A stretch of 64,000 bases of DNA from Prosapia bicincta (GCA_036971475.1 JBAIZL010000002.1:19251067-19315066); one strand, 5' to 3'; counted from the first letter of the stretch, positions 11,810 through 22,820 are shown. A program made the numbers and translations. Notes: a model not told the origin generated them from the sequence alone.

Positions 11810-13220
11810 AATTCTTTGAAATGTAGGGGCTATTCTTTAGTCCAAAGGGCATTCTTAAAAATTCGTAGTGTCCCGTTTCTGTTGAAAACGCTGTTTTTTC
11901 TATGCTATTTTTATCCATTTCTACTTGGTGAAATCCTGAGGCTAAATCTAAAGTTGTAAAATACTGAGATCGTCCTAATTTATCTAATATGTCAGTAATG
12001 TTTGGCAAGGGAAATTTATCGTCAATTGTTTTTTTGTTTAATCCTCTAAAATCTATTACTAATCGAAATTTTCTTTTGCCAGAAGCGTCTTGTTTTTTGG
12101 GTACAATCCAGACAGGAGAGTTCCATGGAGAATTTAAAGGTCTAATAATTCCTTGTTCAAGCATGTCCTCAGTTTGTTTATTAATTTCGTTATTGTAAAT
12201 CTCTGGATATCTATAATTTCTAGAGTATACGGGAATTTCATCAGTAGTCCTAATAACATGTTTTATTTGGTTGGTAAAAGTTAAATCGTTTCCCTCAATA
12301 TGGAATAAATCTGCAAAATCTTCTATTAAACTTGTTATAGCGGACTTTTCTTCCGAGTTCATATGTTCCATTCTAAATTTTGATAAATCTAAATTTTTTC
12401 TTCTCGATTTTTTTTGTTTATAATCTAATAAATTGAAATTAGCGTTCGTTTGCATTGCATCAGGTTTAAGGATATTGTATTCTTCTAAAGATTTTAATTC
12501 TAATGGTTCATTTACTGTTAATTCTACATTTACTTCTGTGTTGTTTATTATAGGGCAGTAGGCTTCTCCCTTGTGTACTGAGACTATACACTGCGGAATT
12601 TCTAATTCATTTAAGTGTTTGTATGGTAAGAGTCCTTCTCCATCTTGAATATTTTGTATTCTAAATTTAATCGTTTGGCTAGTGCGGGCTTGTATAACAT
12701 AACGTGTTCCCTTTTTGGCGTCCTGTGCCTGACATTCGCCTTTATTATTATTATTATTATTTTGTTCTTCTGTATTAAAATATTTAATCGGGATTTGCTT
12801 ATTGCGAAATATTAATTTATCATTCACAAAATTTAAATTAATTTTTAATTCTTTTATGTTATCTAATCCAAGGAGTAAGTCAAAATCTTTATGGAAATCA
12901 AATAAATAGAATTTGGTTTTTTCTTTTCCCAAAAGTGGTAGCGTACAACTGTATTTTTCTTTTGATACTCCATGAGCTGTACTCACTTCAAATGGTTCTT
13001 GTTTTAGGGTGTTTTTGAAAAATTGGAAAGTTATTGATTTTTTTATAAATGATCTCGTGCTTCCAGTGTCAATCAGCATCTTTAGGTTGGTCTTGGGATC
13101 GTGGATGTATGGTAGTTCGTTTGTGTCGTCTTCTATATGCATTATGGAAAATGTCTTTTTATTGTGGTTAGTCCTAAAAAATGATTTTGGGTATGATTGT
13201 CTTCTTGAGTGAATCCACAT
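11802..13220 (-). pseudogene. pol: pol fragment 1: protease and N-terminal RT
   Basis: The frame overlaps the 3' end of gag in the -1 frame. The aspartic protease motif is LIDTGSTRSF, about residues 49-58 of the open frame. RT begins near HVIRTTDEIPV and continues with the fingers and palm: SPWNSPVWIVPKK, FRLVIDFRGLN, FTTLDLASGFHQ (first catalytic Asp) and FGLKNSP. It ends in a stop soon after because of a frameshift at about 11825-11830. Pol would be made as a Gag-Pol fusion by -1 frameshifting at 13175-13181. Confidence 0.93.
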
Positions 13221-14239
13221 GCGTTTTCCTCTTGCGTTGAATCATCAAAGTCTATGTAGCTGTCAGGGTCCTCTTGCGGTTCATAATCTGTTTGTTCGGT
13301 CAGATAAGAGTTAGTCATCTGTTCAGTCAATCGATTCATAGTTTGATCGTAATTTTCTTCTTCTATTGGTTTCCTTGTCATCTGATAAAGTCTATTTTGT
13401 CTAATTGTGTTCCCTGTTTGACGTGTGGAAATGCTCATTGGTTCTGGTGCAAACTTTTGATGAACTTTTAATGGTGTGTAATTGTTAGACTGCCTCGGTT
13501 GTTGATTTTGCTGTACGTATGAGTTAGGTTTAGTAAATTGGTTAGGATTACTTTGGTAGTTTGGCCTATAATTTTGGAAGGTTTGCTTGTTAGGAAGGGG
13601 TTTGCGAATAGGCGGGTATTGTGGGGCCCTAGGTGGAATGTTCTGTTTAATATTTTGAAATAATTTGTTATTTTTAAATTGAAAGTCATTAGTAAGCATG
13701 TTAAGTGCTTCGCTAAGAGAATCTGAATTTTTGGTTCGCATTAGCGATCCTACGGGTTCATGTAAACCTCTAAGAAGAACTCTTAACCCTAATTTCTGTA
13801 CATATTCTATCAAAACATCTTTGGCCAATTGTCTTTGAGGCTCATTATTAACAAAAAATGAAATCTGTAAATTTAATAGTTTTTGAATGCTCTCATAAAA
13901 TTTAAAAGGTGATTCGTTATTCTCTTGTTTTAACTCAGCCATTTCTAAATTCAAAGTAAAGCAATCTCTTTTGTCTGAATAGCTGGTTAAAAATACTTTT
14001 TTAATCTCATACCAATTATATGAATTTGAGTTTACTACCATTTCTAATGCTTGGCCTTTTAACTTAGATAGTATAGAAGAAAATAGATATTCATTTTGAA
14101 AATCCTCTGGATTTTCGTTTACATAAAACTTATTTACTACTTTATCACATATTGAAATAAATCTGTGGAGCATAGTGGGCTCTCCACTATACTCAGGAAT
14201 CATATCAAGATATTCCTTCTTTAATGTTGGCGTTGCCAT
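13142..14239 (-). CDS. gag: Errantivirus gag, intact
   Basis: A 365-residue structural polyprotein beginning MATPTLKKEY, the first ATG of a long frame and 355 nt past the 5' LTR. The N-terminal two thirds resembles the helical capsid domain of Ty3/gypsy Gag (about residues 10-200, with YSGEP, LKGQALEMV and RGLHEPVGSLM). The C-terminus is rich in N, Q, P and R (about 205-300) and then acidic. No CCHC zinc knuckle is present, as in many errantiviruses, so the basic tail probably binds RNA. The 3' end overlaps pol and contains the slippery site. It is the one undamaged gene of this provirus. Confidence 0.93.
   Translation of the reverse strand: MATPTLKKEYLDMIPEYSGEPTMLHRFISICDKVVNKFYVNENPEDFQNEYLFSSILSKLKGQALEMVVNSNSYNWYEIKKVFLTSYSDKRDCFTLNLEMAELKQENNESPFKFYESIQKLLNLQISFFVNNEPQRQLAKDVLIEYVQKLGLRVLLRGLHEPVGSLMRTKNSDSLSEALNMLTNDFQFKNNKLFQNIKQNIPPRAPQYPPIRKPLPNKQTFQNYRPNYQSNPNQFTKPNSYVQQNQQPRQSNNYTPLKVHQKFAPEPMSISTRQTGNTIRQNRLYQMTRKPIEEENYDQTMNRLTEQMTNSYLTEQTDYEPQEDPDSYIDFDDSTQEENACGFTQEDNHTQNHFLGLTTIKRHFP
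13175..13181 (-). promoter_or_regulatory. -1 ribosomal frameshift site, TTTTTTA
   Basis: In the gag/pol overlap the gag frame reads CAT TTT TTA, giving the classic X XXY YYZ heptamer T TTT TTA. Slipping one base back continues directly into the protease frame, 30 nt before the gag stop. A downstream stimulatory structure was not tested. Confidence 0.8.
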
Positions 14240-14339
14240 TTTAAAATATTATTTTCTTTAAAATAATAAAATTAAAAATCAATTATATAAAATTAAAATT
14301 ATTTACTCTACTTTTTCTTAATTCTATATCTTAAGATCT

Positions 14340-14371
14340 ACTTACAAGTTGATCCAAAATACTTTGCTCAT
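14340..14371 (-). promoter_or_regulatory. Predicted env leader exon end: ATG plus GTAAGT donor
   Basis: On the minus strand an ATG (14369-14371) is followed by eight codons and then a GTAAGT donor (14340-14345). The phase left by the donor (two bases of a codon) matches the acceptor at 9371, which supplies the third base. The joined start would be short and hydrophobic, like a signal peptide. A second GTAAGT lies nearby (about 14391-14396). Confidence 0.55.
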
Positions 14372-14399
14372 TTGAACAATTTTCACTTTTCACTTACAC

Positions 14400-14497
14400 G
14401 ATATTCACTCGTGCTCTTAATAGATATTCGCTCTATTAAGTAGTTGTAGATATTCACTCTACTTAAAGTTTCCTGATGTCGTTACAGATATGCGCTC
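14400..14497 (-). repeat. Four 11-bp leader repeats
   Basis: Minus-strand copies of GAGYGNATATC lie at 14400-14410, 14423-14433, 14449-14459 and 14487-14497, in the untranslated leader between LTR and gag. In Drosophila gypsy the same interval holds the Su(Hw) insulator repeats. The motif here is different, apart from a GCATAT core in one copy. Confidence 0.65.
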
Positions 14498-14583
14498 TGT
14501 AATGAATCGAGTTTTTGCAGTATCTCGGTTAACGATTGAAATCGATAAAAATTATGTTCATTAATTCTCCCGAGATGTCCTAC

Positions 14584-14594
14584 CGACTGCGCCA
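14584..14594 (-). promoter_or_regulatory. Primer binding site for tRNA-Ser
   Basis: The + strand CGACTGCGCCA matches the 3' end of insect tRNA-Ser (acceptor plus CCA), so the minus-strand RNA TGGCGCAGTCG would pair with it. It starts at the last base of the 5' LTR. 17.6- and 297-like errantiviruses use the same tRNA. Confidence 0.85.
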
Positions 14595-14893
14595 GTTACG
14601 TGTTATATTAAGCACGAAAGGTTTTTAAAAAATGATTTTATTTTTACAAACCTTTGTTGAATTTAATAAACAATTAATTTGGAAAAACTGTTACATAAAT
14701 TATACTTAATAAAACAATTCAAATACAACTGATGTACATGCAGTTGGAGCGGAAAACGTCTGTGCGATACAGAGGCGACTTACACACTGCCGGGGCTCTG
14801 TTCTCACCACCTAAATAATACTAAAGCTGCGTAAGCAGGAATTTTCCTAGCACGCATTTAATTGAGAAATGTTCACATAAAATGTTCATATAA

Positions 14894-14895
<2 letters not shown>
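14594..14895 (-). repeat. 5' LTR with initiator promoter
   Basis: A 302-bp LTR. The minus strand contains TCAGTT (14727-14732), an arthropod initiator as used by gypsy, with no convincing TATA box upstream. Transcription would run leftward from there through the primer site. Confidence 0.93.

Positions 14896-14950
<55 letters not shown>
14896..14950. repeat. (TA)n microsatellite, right part
   Basis: Continuation of the TA tract at 7327-7388 beyond the errantivirus. Confidence 0.95.
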
Positions 14951-14953
<3 letters not shown>

Positions 14954-16480
14954 CTAAACACACACAAACATAATAACGAGGGTAAACAGTGTAATTGAAA
15001 AATTAAAATGATTACACTTTTTAAACACGCCTAATTGATAGGAGGCTTGGCTTTCTATCACTTAGCCAGTCTAATGTCTGGGCAAAGTGTGATGGGAATT
15101 GGCGTGTGTTCTGTATACACTAAAATATTTATTCACTTCAGATACAGTGGATATACTATGATAGACCTTTACCCCTTCTGTGCATTCCTGGTCAGGGGTC
15201 GTATTGTCACTTGTTGGTAAATAATGCATACCTCCGAATCACAGGCATATTTGGGGTTCCCTTATTTCGCACTTTCATAGTAAGCGCTTTTGTTACATAT
15301 TCCTTCAAAGTGGTCAGTATTCCTCAGTGCTCGAGCTGAGATTAAGATTTAGGTTAAGTTACGTTAGTTTGAGAAAAAATGTTTTTAATTTTTACTTAAG
15401 TAAATTAGACATTCACCTAAGTAAATTAGACATTAACCCTCTATGGAGGAAGCCAAGTTTCCAAGACTAAGAACTATAGAATAGTTCTAATTTTATATAC
15501 ATAGCCAAAACGACTTTCGTGTACTGTACATTAAAACCAATCACCTCGCCGATACTGACTGTCACTGACACAACACTTGAGAGCGCCGGACGTAAGGGAT
15601 AACTCTTCTTGTTTATTCAGAAACATATTTATTTTACTGATACATAGGTGATATGTGAAACTCGACCTATAGGCTTCATATTGAACAAAAATGGAAGTGG
15701 GTGGAAGATGACATCGAGTTTAAATAGATGAAGGTTACATTTAATACAAAAGGATGAAACACGCTTTTAATGGAACGCAGAAAGCTCTCCAAAAACGTGT
15801 CAAATCCGATGTCGTTATTTCACTCTCCCACTTTACCCTTCTCTCTGTATGTGTGTGAATTATTTGATTCAGTTAGAAAAGTTAGTTGCAGGTAAAAATT
15901 CATGTCTGTAAATTTCGTTACACCTAAATGTTGATCAGACATTTGAAGTCTTTGCCTTAGTTTGAAGCTTTTACAGCCCAGAAGGGTTGTTCCGGCTGAA
16001 AGTAAACATACTTCCGGTAACGGGCTCTGCCCAACGATGCTATAGGTCTCATTTCTTACCAGTACTATAGGATCATCATGAAATATTCTTCGCCCTGTGT
16101 AAATGAATTTCCTCCTCATTATCTATCCTTGGACAAGGTGCGTGTTGTCCACTCTTTGTAACTCCGCAGAAAGTCCACTCTTTGTAACTCCGTTATAAAG
16201 CTTGCCTAAAGTACACACCCCTTCATACATGACGTCATCCGTATATATCCTGTAACGCAGTTCTAGCCTATCCTTGCTAAAGATAATTATCATATTTGGT
16301 GATCGCTTTTAAAACAACAAATAACACTATTTTTCCTCTCTTGCTAGCACAATGGGATCATTTGACCTTTCCTTCCTACTGTCAAATTGAGGGTAATTTG
16401 CTACTTAATTCTCACACTACGTCATGCATGACGCCATATCTCCCCGATATACTTTGTATTAAGGCGTTTATATCCCTAAC
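14951..16480. other. Gene-free copy A sequence
   Basis: Counterpart of 41830-42500 plus 43543-43680 in copy B, with shared GATAGGAGGCTTGGC (15037/41927) and CATACATGACG (about 16224/42274). The roughly 300-bp unit at about 16150-16480 occurs once here but three times in copy B. Short open frames are not conserved. Confidence 0.6.
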
Positions 16481-16483
16481 ATA

Positions 16484-16639
16484 ATCTCCCTCTCTCTCTT
16501 CCCCTTTCCCCCTATCTTTTTCTCTCTCCTGAATTTAACCTGTCTCCCTCTCTCTCCCCTCTTCTCACTTTCTCCTTCCGCCTCTCTTTCTCTCTCCCTC
16601 CCCTCTCTCCCTTTCACACCTTTCCGCTCTCTCTCTTTT

Positions 16640-16692
<53 letters not shown>

Positions 16693-16721
16693 CCTATATA
16701 TATATATATATATATATATTA
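16484..16721. repeat. CT-rich tract running into (TA)n
   Basis: A CTCTCT-rich stretch (16484-16661) is followed by TA runs interrupted by GCC (16662-16721). Open frames of R/E or Y/I repeats here are artefacts. Confidence 0.9.
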
Positions 16722-17012
16722 TAAATTTAAAATATTTCAAATACAAGAATAATCTTAATACATATATTATTAAAAGCTTTTCGCCGATAAAACAGAACCA
16801 GCATCTTCAGGAACATTAATTATGTCCATATTAATATCCCCATATTTAATATATTTATTCGTAGTGATAACTGATATATTGACCAATAGCCTTTAAGGCT
16901 ACAATAAATATTTTTTTTTTTCTAAGTAACAATTTGAAATATCTTAATGACTACAAGTTATATTTGAATAAAAGTTTTCGTAAAACCACTTGTAAACCAT
17001 TAAAACAAATAT

Positions 17013-17209
17013 ACATTTGTGTACCTTTTTCTGCCTTTCCTAACAATACAATATTTTTCTTCGTAGACGCTTTTCAGAATAACTCCATTCTCAAAACTTT
17101 CGACTTTGAGTACTGTTCAAAGTTTTGAGAATCGAGTTATTCCGAAAAGCGTTAACAAAGAGAATATTTGTATGTTAGAAAAGGCAGAAAAATGTTCTCA
17201 AATGTGTAC
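17013..17209. repeat. Foldback (inverted repeat), copy A
   Basis: Two arms of about 90 bp (17013-17103 and 17118-17209) can pair. The inner 30 bp around GAATAACTCCATTCTCAAAAC and its reverse complement is nearly perfect. The loop is about 14 nt (CGACTTTGAGTACTG). It probably derives from a MITE that predates the segmental duplication, since copy B has a decayed version. Confidence 0.8.
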
Positions 17210-17515
17210 AAATATTCCTAACACAAGTAAAGATAAATAAATTGAGAATTTCAATAAATTTAAAATTTCATTGGAATAAAAAAATAATAATTTAAAGGTG
17301 TAAACACATACGCTCCACCAAAATTTAATAACAAAAAAAAGCAACGTCTCAGATTCTCTGGCACCGATTACGAATCCGTAGGACTAGTGAATCTTATACA
17401 AAAATCATACATTTATCTGGAAAATTGTTTTTTTATGATTTAAAAATTATTATTATAATGATGAAGTTTCAACAAGGTGGAAATCAAAAGTTGTTCGTTT
17501 CCTTTAAATTGTAAT

Positions 17516-17699
17516 GCCTATGCAAGTGTTGGAGAGACAGCCGCACATGTCTATTGCCTCGGCCTCCTCGACTTAGCACCAAGTACTTCCGCTAACGGAA
17601 ACAGGAAATGAAGTGCTAAGAGGAACTGCAGCACATCTCCATAACCTACCGGAAGCACTCTTCAGACCGACTTACGAGACGGACTGGCCCTTACAAATG
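17516..17699 (+). pseudogene. Exon-like block, decayed copy A
   Basis: 184-bp counterpart of the 183-bp exon-like block at 44401-44583. It differs at about six positions, far fewer than the flanks. One inserted base in the CCGCTAACGG region shifts the frame. The AG before the block has become AT, and the donor reads GTGTGT. If the block in copy B is a real exon, this one is dead. Confidence 0.45.
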
Positions 17700-18655
17700 G
17701 TGTGTTTGGAAGAAATCGTATCAGAGTCTGAAACATTTTCTTATAATCCTTATTTCTAAAATAATATTTATTTAATACTATTACCGTACACGAAGATAAT
17801 TTTTCACTTCCTTCTATTACTTTACACTCTTCCTATAGGCTAATATATCTTGTACAAATCTACAATCGTTAATAAAATACTTTTTATTCATCCACTCAAG
17901 TTCAAATACATTTTTTTAAACTTGTAGTGAATGGCACTTGATGTTAATTCAGTTTTTTTAAATGTTCATTAATTAGTTCACATTAATAATGAATAATTTC
18001 TAATTTTATATTGGAGAAAATATTTCAAAAAAAGGGCAAGAAATGCATTTTAGTTACGTCGGCTAATTTGGTTTTAATAAGTGGTAACATATGAATTTAA
18101 TAAAACATCTGATTTTATGTTATTGGTTATGTGGTAGACTAACTGTTTTAACGCATAGGTTATGTTTCTTTATTAATAGTAATTGTAATTATTTAATAAA
18201 AAGAAACTAATATAAAATCATTCTTTGTTGACCTAAGTAGGAATTGACCTAATGAATTTTTTGTTTATATTACTTGTTAATTATATTAGTAACAATGTGG
18301 TTTCATATTAGGAGTAATGATGCGTCCTAGAGGCAAATATCCAAACTAGATGAAAGTAAAAATAGAAATAAACTATTATACCTGACTATAAACAAGACAA
18401 AGTAAAAAAATGACATTGTTTTAATATTGGCGTAATCTCTGGAAAATCTATAACAGCTGATTGATTTTCAGAATAATCTTTTGGGTTGGTAAAAATTTAT
18501 TGATCGACAAAAGGATATTAAATATTATAGAATATTAGATAAGTCCCTTGTTTTTTAGCTCTCTATTGCGTAGCATATCAAACGTTTCAAATAACGATCA
18601 ACATTAAGAAAAAAAAATAATAAAAAAAAATACTTGGAACAAACTATTTCAGTAA

Positions 18656-20325
18656 TACGGATATTAGAGATATTATTATTCATGTTGATAAGAATATTAG
18701 TAAGAGGGAAGGCAATTAGAGAGAGTATTGTTTATGTTGATAAGAGAGACAGAAATTAGGGAGTACTGCCTATGTTGATATTAATATAGACAAGAGAGAC
18801 TGAAATTAGAGAGGTTACAATCTATGTTGATAAGTATATTGATCATAGAGACAGACGTTAGGGAGGATACTATCAATGTTGAAAAGAATATTGAAAATAG
18901 AGACAGGTATTAGAGAGAGTACTACGAATTTGTTAAGAATATTGAAGATAGAGACAGAGATCAGGGAGAGTACTAACAATGAATGTTGATAAGGATATTG
19001 ATAACAGAGATTGAAATTAGAGAGAGTATAACCTATGTTAGTAAGAGTTTTTGATAAGAGAGACAGACAATAGGGAGAGTACTGTCGATGTTGATAAGAA
19101 TATTGATAATATAGACAGACATTAGGGAGAGTACTATCGAATTTGATAAGAATATTGATAACAGAGACTGAAATTAGAGGGTGTTCAACCTATGTCGATA
19201 TCAATATTGATAAGAGAGATTGAAATTAGAAATAGTAATATCTATGTTCATAGGAGTATCAATAAGATAGACAGAAATTGGAGAGTGAGGTGTATGTTCA
19301 TACAAATATTTACAAGAGTGACTGAAATTAGAGAGAGTGCAATCTTTGTTGATAACTATATTTATAAAAGAAACAGACATTAGGGAGAGTACTGTCAAAG
19401 TTGATAAGAATATTGATAATAGAGACCGAGATTAGGGAGACTACTATTAATGTTGATAAGAATAACGATAAAAGAAACTGAAATGAGAGAGAGAGTACAA
19501 TCTATGTTGATAACAATATTGATAAGGAAACTGAAATTAAAGAGAGTTATATCTATGTTCATTGGAATATCAATAGGAGACAGAAACTAGAGAGTAAAGA
19601 TTATGTTGATAAGAATATTGACAAGAGAGACTGAAATAAGAGAGAGTACAATCCATGTTTATAATAATATTGATAAAAGAGACATACATTAGGGAGAGTA
19701 CTGTCGATGTCGATATAAATATTGATAATCGAGACAAGTTTTAGGGAGAGTACTATCAATGTTGATAAGAATCTTGATAACAGAGACTGAAATTAGAGAG
19801 AGTAATATCTACGTTCATTGGAATATCAATAAGAGAGACAGAAACTGGAGAGTAATGTCTATGTTGATACGAATATTTACAAGAGAGAGAGAGAGTACAA
19901 TCCATGTTGATAACAATATTGATAAAGGAGAAAGACATTAGGGAGAGTACTGTCGATGTTGATATGAATATTGATAATAGAGATAAACATTAGTAGTGTA
20001 CTATCGATGTTGATAAGAATTTTGATAACAGAGGTTGAAATTAGAGAGACAGAGTACTATCTACGTTAATAAGAATATTGACAAGAGAGACTTTAATTAG
20101 AGAGAATACGATATATCCTGATGAGATTATTGAAAATAGTGATCGAGAAATTAGAGATCACACTCTATGTTGATAATAATATTGATGAGAGAGAAAGAGT
20201 GAGAGAGAGAGAAATTAGAGAGTATTATATATGGTAATAGGAATATTGATAAGAAAGACAGAAATTAGAGTGTGTACTATCTATGTTGATTAGAATATCG
20301 ATAAGAGAGACTGAAGTTAACAAGG
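18656..20325. repeat. Degenerate ~52-bp minisatellite, copy A
   Basis: About 30 degenerate units with the theme GTTGATAAGAATATTGATAA, then RAGAGACWGAAATTAGRGAGAGTACTATC. Copy B has only about 13 units (46240-46945). Short open frames on both strands are periodic by-products. Confidence 0.88.
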
Positions 20326-20605
20326 GAGAGGAAACTATAGTTGAAGTTAAAAAAATGTTGTCTGCTGGAGGATGCAGGGAAGAGAGAAGTTACTGAAAGG
20401 TTGGATGAGGAAACACGTCACAAAATAGATAAAATAAGGAGCCGATGTATGCTTATGTAGCACATACAGTCAATTCTCTGAGTGCAATTGTTATATTTAC
20501 CTTGTTTTATGGCCTGGCTTATTTATAATAAACAAATTAAAATAATTCAGAACAACTAATATCAAACATATCTCAATGTCCAACGTTTTCATCTACACAG
20601 TATGG

Positions 20606-20763
20606 CCATATCGATAACCGCCTGCATCGCTGATTCGCTGATTGGACTGTCACAGATAAAATGTACATTATTCACAGCTCATTGGCCTTGTCGGACTTTC
20701 ACTGCTATGCGCCATAGATAAAACTGTCAACTATTTTGCATAGTGTCATGTTTCGTTTTCATC
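20606..20763. promoter_or_regulatory. Near-invariant promoter-like block, copy A
   Basis: This 158-bp block matches 47231-47388 in copy B with a single mismatch and no indel, while neighbouring sequence has several times more differences. It contains TATCGATA (20609-20616, the DREF/BEAF-type motif of insect promoters) and two CCAAT boxes on the minus strand (in GATTGGAC and CATTGGCC). No frame is open throughout. A promoter or other regulatory role is inferred, not shown. Confidence 0.45.
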
Positions 20764-21869
20764 CTATTTCACCAACAATATACTTGTTATTATTGCACCC
20801 CTTTATTTTCAAACTTACCTACATGTTCTTCTTTAAACGATTATATTTTTTTTTACAAACGTCATGTTTCAGATAAGTTATGACTTATAGTTGAAGAATA
20901 GATAAATTACATTCAACATATATAATAACTAAACACAATAAATAAAAACAAATAACCACAAAAAGGTAATTTATTTTCTCTAAACTAACACTTTAACAGT
21001 ACGCTTCGGTTTCAAGAAAAACCTCCTCAGAAGTACTGCGTTCATTATTTTATACTGTTATCAGAAATGTACATCAGATATATACTGTCAGGTTTGTAGG
21101 GAATAAATTAATTTTACCGAAATAGGAGTTCTATTGGGTGAATCCATAATCCACAGTTGCTCAAAATAATAATTAATTCCATGTCTGTGTCTGGTTTTGT
21201 TCTGGATTATTATGCGTTTTGTATCTATCTATTCATTGTTTTTGTTTATTTCTTAAAATTATTAATAATAATATAATTTTTGATAAGGACTATTTTGTAA
21301 TAGTTTCATTCATTATTGTTTTTAAATTTATATGTGCTTACTATGTACTATTAAGGATAAAATTTGATACTAGATTAATGTATAGGTTTTTACATAATAT
21401 TTTTAATTATTTTTTATTCTGTCTCTGGTCTTATAATAAGTAGCTATAAATTAAATCAATTTAATATTTCTTTTTAGTAAAAATTTAATTATTACTGAAA
21501 TTATAAATATTTTTTCTGGTGTGGAAGATTATTTTTGCTGATTTTTCTTGTTCATTATCTTTCTTATTTTTGTTTCTTAATCATCGCGTTTAGAATGTTT
21601 ATGTGTGAATCTACAACTTATTAAAATGAAAATCCAAATGGACAATGAACAGGATTAATTATTAGAAATATATATTTTCTAGACAACACTCTCGTGAAAG
21701 TTAAATAATGGGAATGAGGAGACAATAATGTATAGATCAGAACAGACAAATGTTGAGTGATACATTGTGGATTGTGCTATGTCAATAATATTCTTTTGCG
21801 TGTCTTGGTTGCTTCTAATATATACACTTTACAATGTAAATAGATGATCAGAAACATGATTTAACCTAA

Positions 21870-22135
21870 CCTTGTCACATTTCCCAAAAATATTTCTCTT
21901 CCTTATGGTTTTTGATTAGTTTTGTTTGTGAACTCGCGACATAAATCTGCAAGAAACACGCACGCTTGAGCGTTTTTTGTCGCAACCACAGTCTCACGGG
22001 TATCGCGGCTTTTTGTTGCTTAACAAATGTGCTGACAAATCTGCGGCTTTGCCCGTGGCAGATATAGCAATATAAATTGCCTCCACTTTCTCAGCGCGTC
22101 AAGGGGTGTCTGCGACTTCATCCCTTCTCGTTTTG
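21870..22135 (+). promoter_or_regulatory. Conserved block with TATA box, copy A
   Basis: About 265 bp that is roughly 97% identical to 48545-48812, between AT-rich, diverged flanks. It has GC-rich segments, a GCGACA...TGTCGC inverted pair, TATAAAT (22071) and a downstream TCAGCG about 20 nt on. It resembles a core promoter, but no gene can be recognised downstream. Confidence 0.4.
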
Positions 22136-22689
22136 CTCCCTCCAGCGTTTCGGTTCTCGATCAGTGCCAATTGACCGATATCCAACTTATACACAGACAT
22201 AGGCTATTACATTTAGAGATGTCACAACATGAAATGTGAACGTTTTAGTAATGCTGGTAAGTGAACTTCTTTACAAAATAAAATTGTTGACGTTAATTGT
22301 ACACCGATCGTGTTTCCAAGAGCACTTTCTAAAAGGTTTCGAAAGAAATGGTTATAGAAAAAAAAGAGTTCTTGTTGCACCAAGTCATTAATGAAACTTC
22401 TAAGTAAGATTTAGTGCTGCATTCAAGCGCAGTTTTATATAGTTTAATTGCCAGACACTACAATATATAATGGTGCTAACTAAACCCGAATTACGCTTTC
22501 TTTTGAATGCAGCGTGACGGTTGTCAAATAGAACATGGATTACCTTATATATATTGGTTTAAAATTAAAATTTAAACTTTATAATTTCTTTCGGTAAATT
22601 TTTAATTATTTAGTAAGACAATTTTGTGGGACTTTTTTTTATATATTTGTAGTATTTTGACGAACGTTTTATTTCGTTTTAACGAATTA

Positions 22690-22800
22690 GCTTGTACTAG
22701 AGTACTGAAGCAAGTCTCCAGTTTTTGTCTCGTGTTAGTTTCACGTTACTTGATTCGTGTAGGTCAATTGTGTTTGCACTATTGTGGTCTCAAGGTACTT
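22690..22800. repeat. Single-copy relative of the 111-bp satellite
   Basis: Aligned with copy B at 49690-49800, this segment (CTCGTGTTAGTTTCACGTTA, TTGATTCGTGTAGG, ATTGTGT) resembles one unit of the array at 49740-52376. Copy A holds it once, so it looks like the ancestral state from which the array expanded. Confidence 0.6.
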
Positions 22801-22820
22801 TACTAGTATATTTCTCGAGT

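Larger units (their letters stand above)
7389..14895 (-). mobile_element. Errantivirus (Ty3/gypsy with env), nearly complete provirus
   Basis: A 7.5-kb LTR retroelement on the minus strand with, in order: 5' LTR (14594-14895), tRNA-Ser primer site, leader, gag, pol (PR-RT-RNase H-IN), env, polypurine tract and 3' LTR (7389-7689). LTR ends are AGTTA/TAACT. Insertion in a TA tract and the env gene with a furin site place it with insect endogenous retroviruses of the gypsy/17.6/297 group. The LTRs differ by 3 substitutions and one 1-nt indel in about 301 bp, so the insertion is young. Lesions are two frameshifts in RT and one in env, all small and two of them in A/T-rich or homopolymer runs. It sits only in copy A of the segmental duplication, so it arrived after that event. 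Confidence 0.95.
1334..22820. repeat. Segmental duplication, copy A
   Basis: Sequence from the end of the satellite to about 22.8 kb recurs in the same order and orientation at 34970-49760. Matching anchors include 1541/35190, 2040/35765, 3900/38050, 4560/38715, 5940/40600, 15035/41925, 17516/44401, 20340/46970, 20606/47231 and 21880/48550. Without the 7.5-kb errantivirus and the solo LTR, copy A is about 13.7 kb. By eye, identity is roughly 75-95% and very uneven. Copy A alone carries the two LTR insertions and a longer 52-bp array. Confidence 0.88.

Noticed and set aside
20118..20150. CTGATGAG followed by GAGAAA, like a hammerhead ribozyme core
   Set aside because: The second core element is not CGAAAC, and no flanking stems pair convincingly. 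It lies in a degenerate minisatellite.
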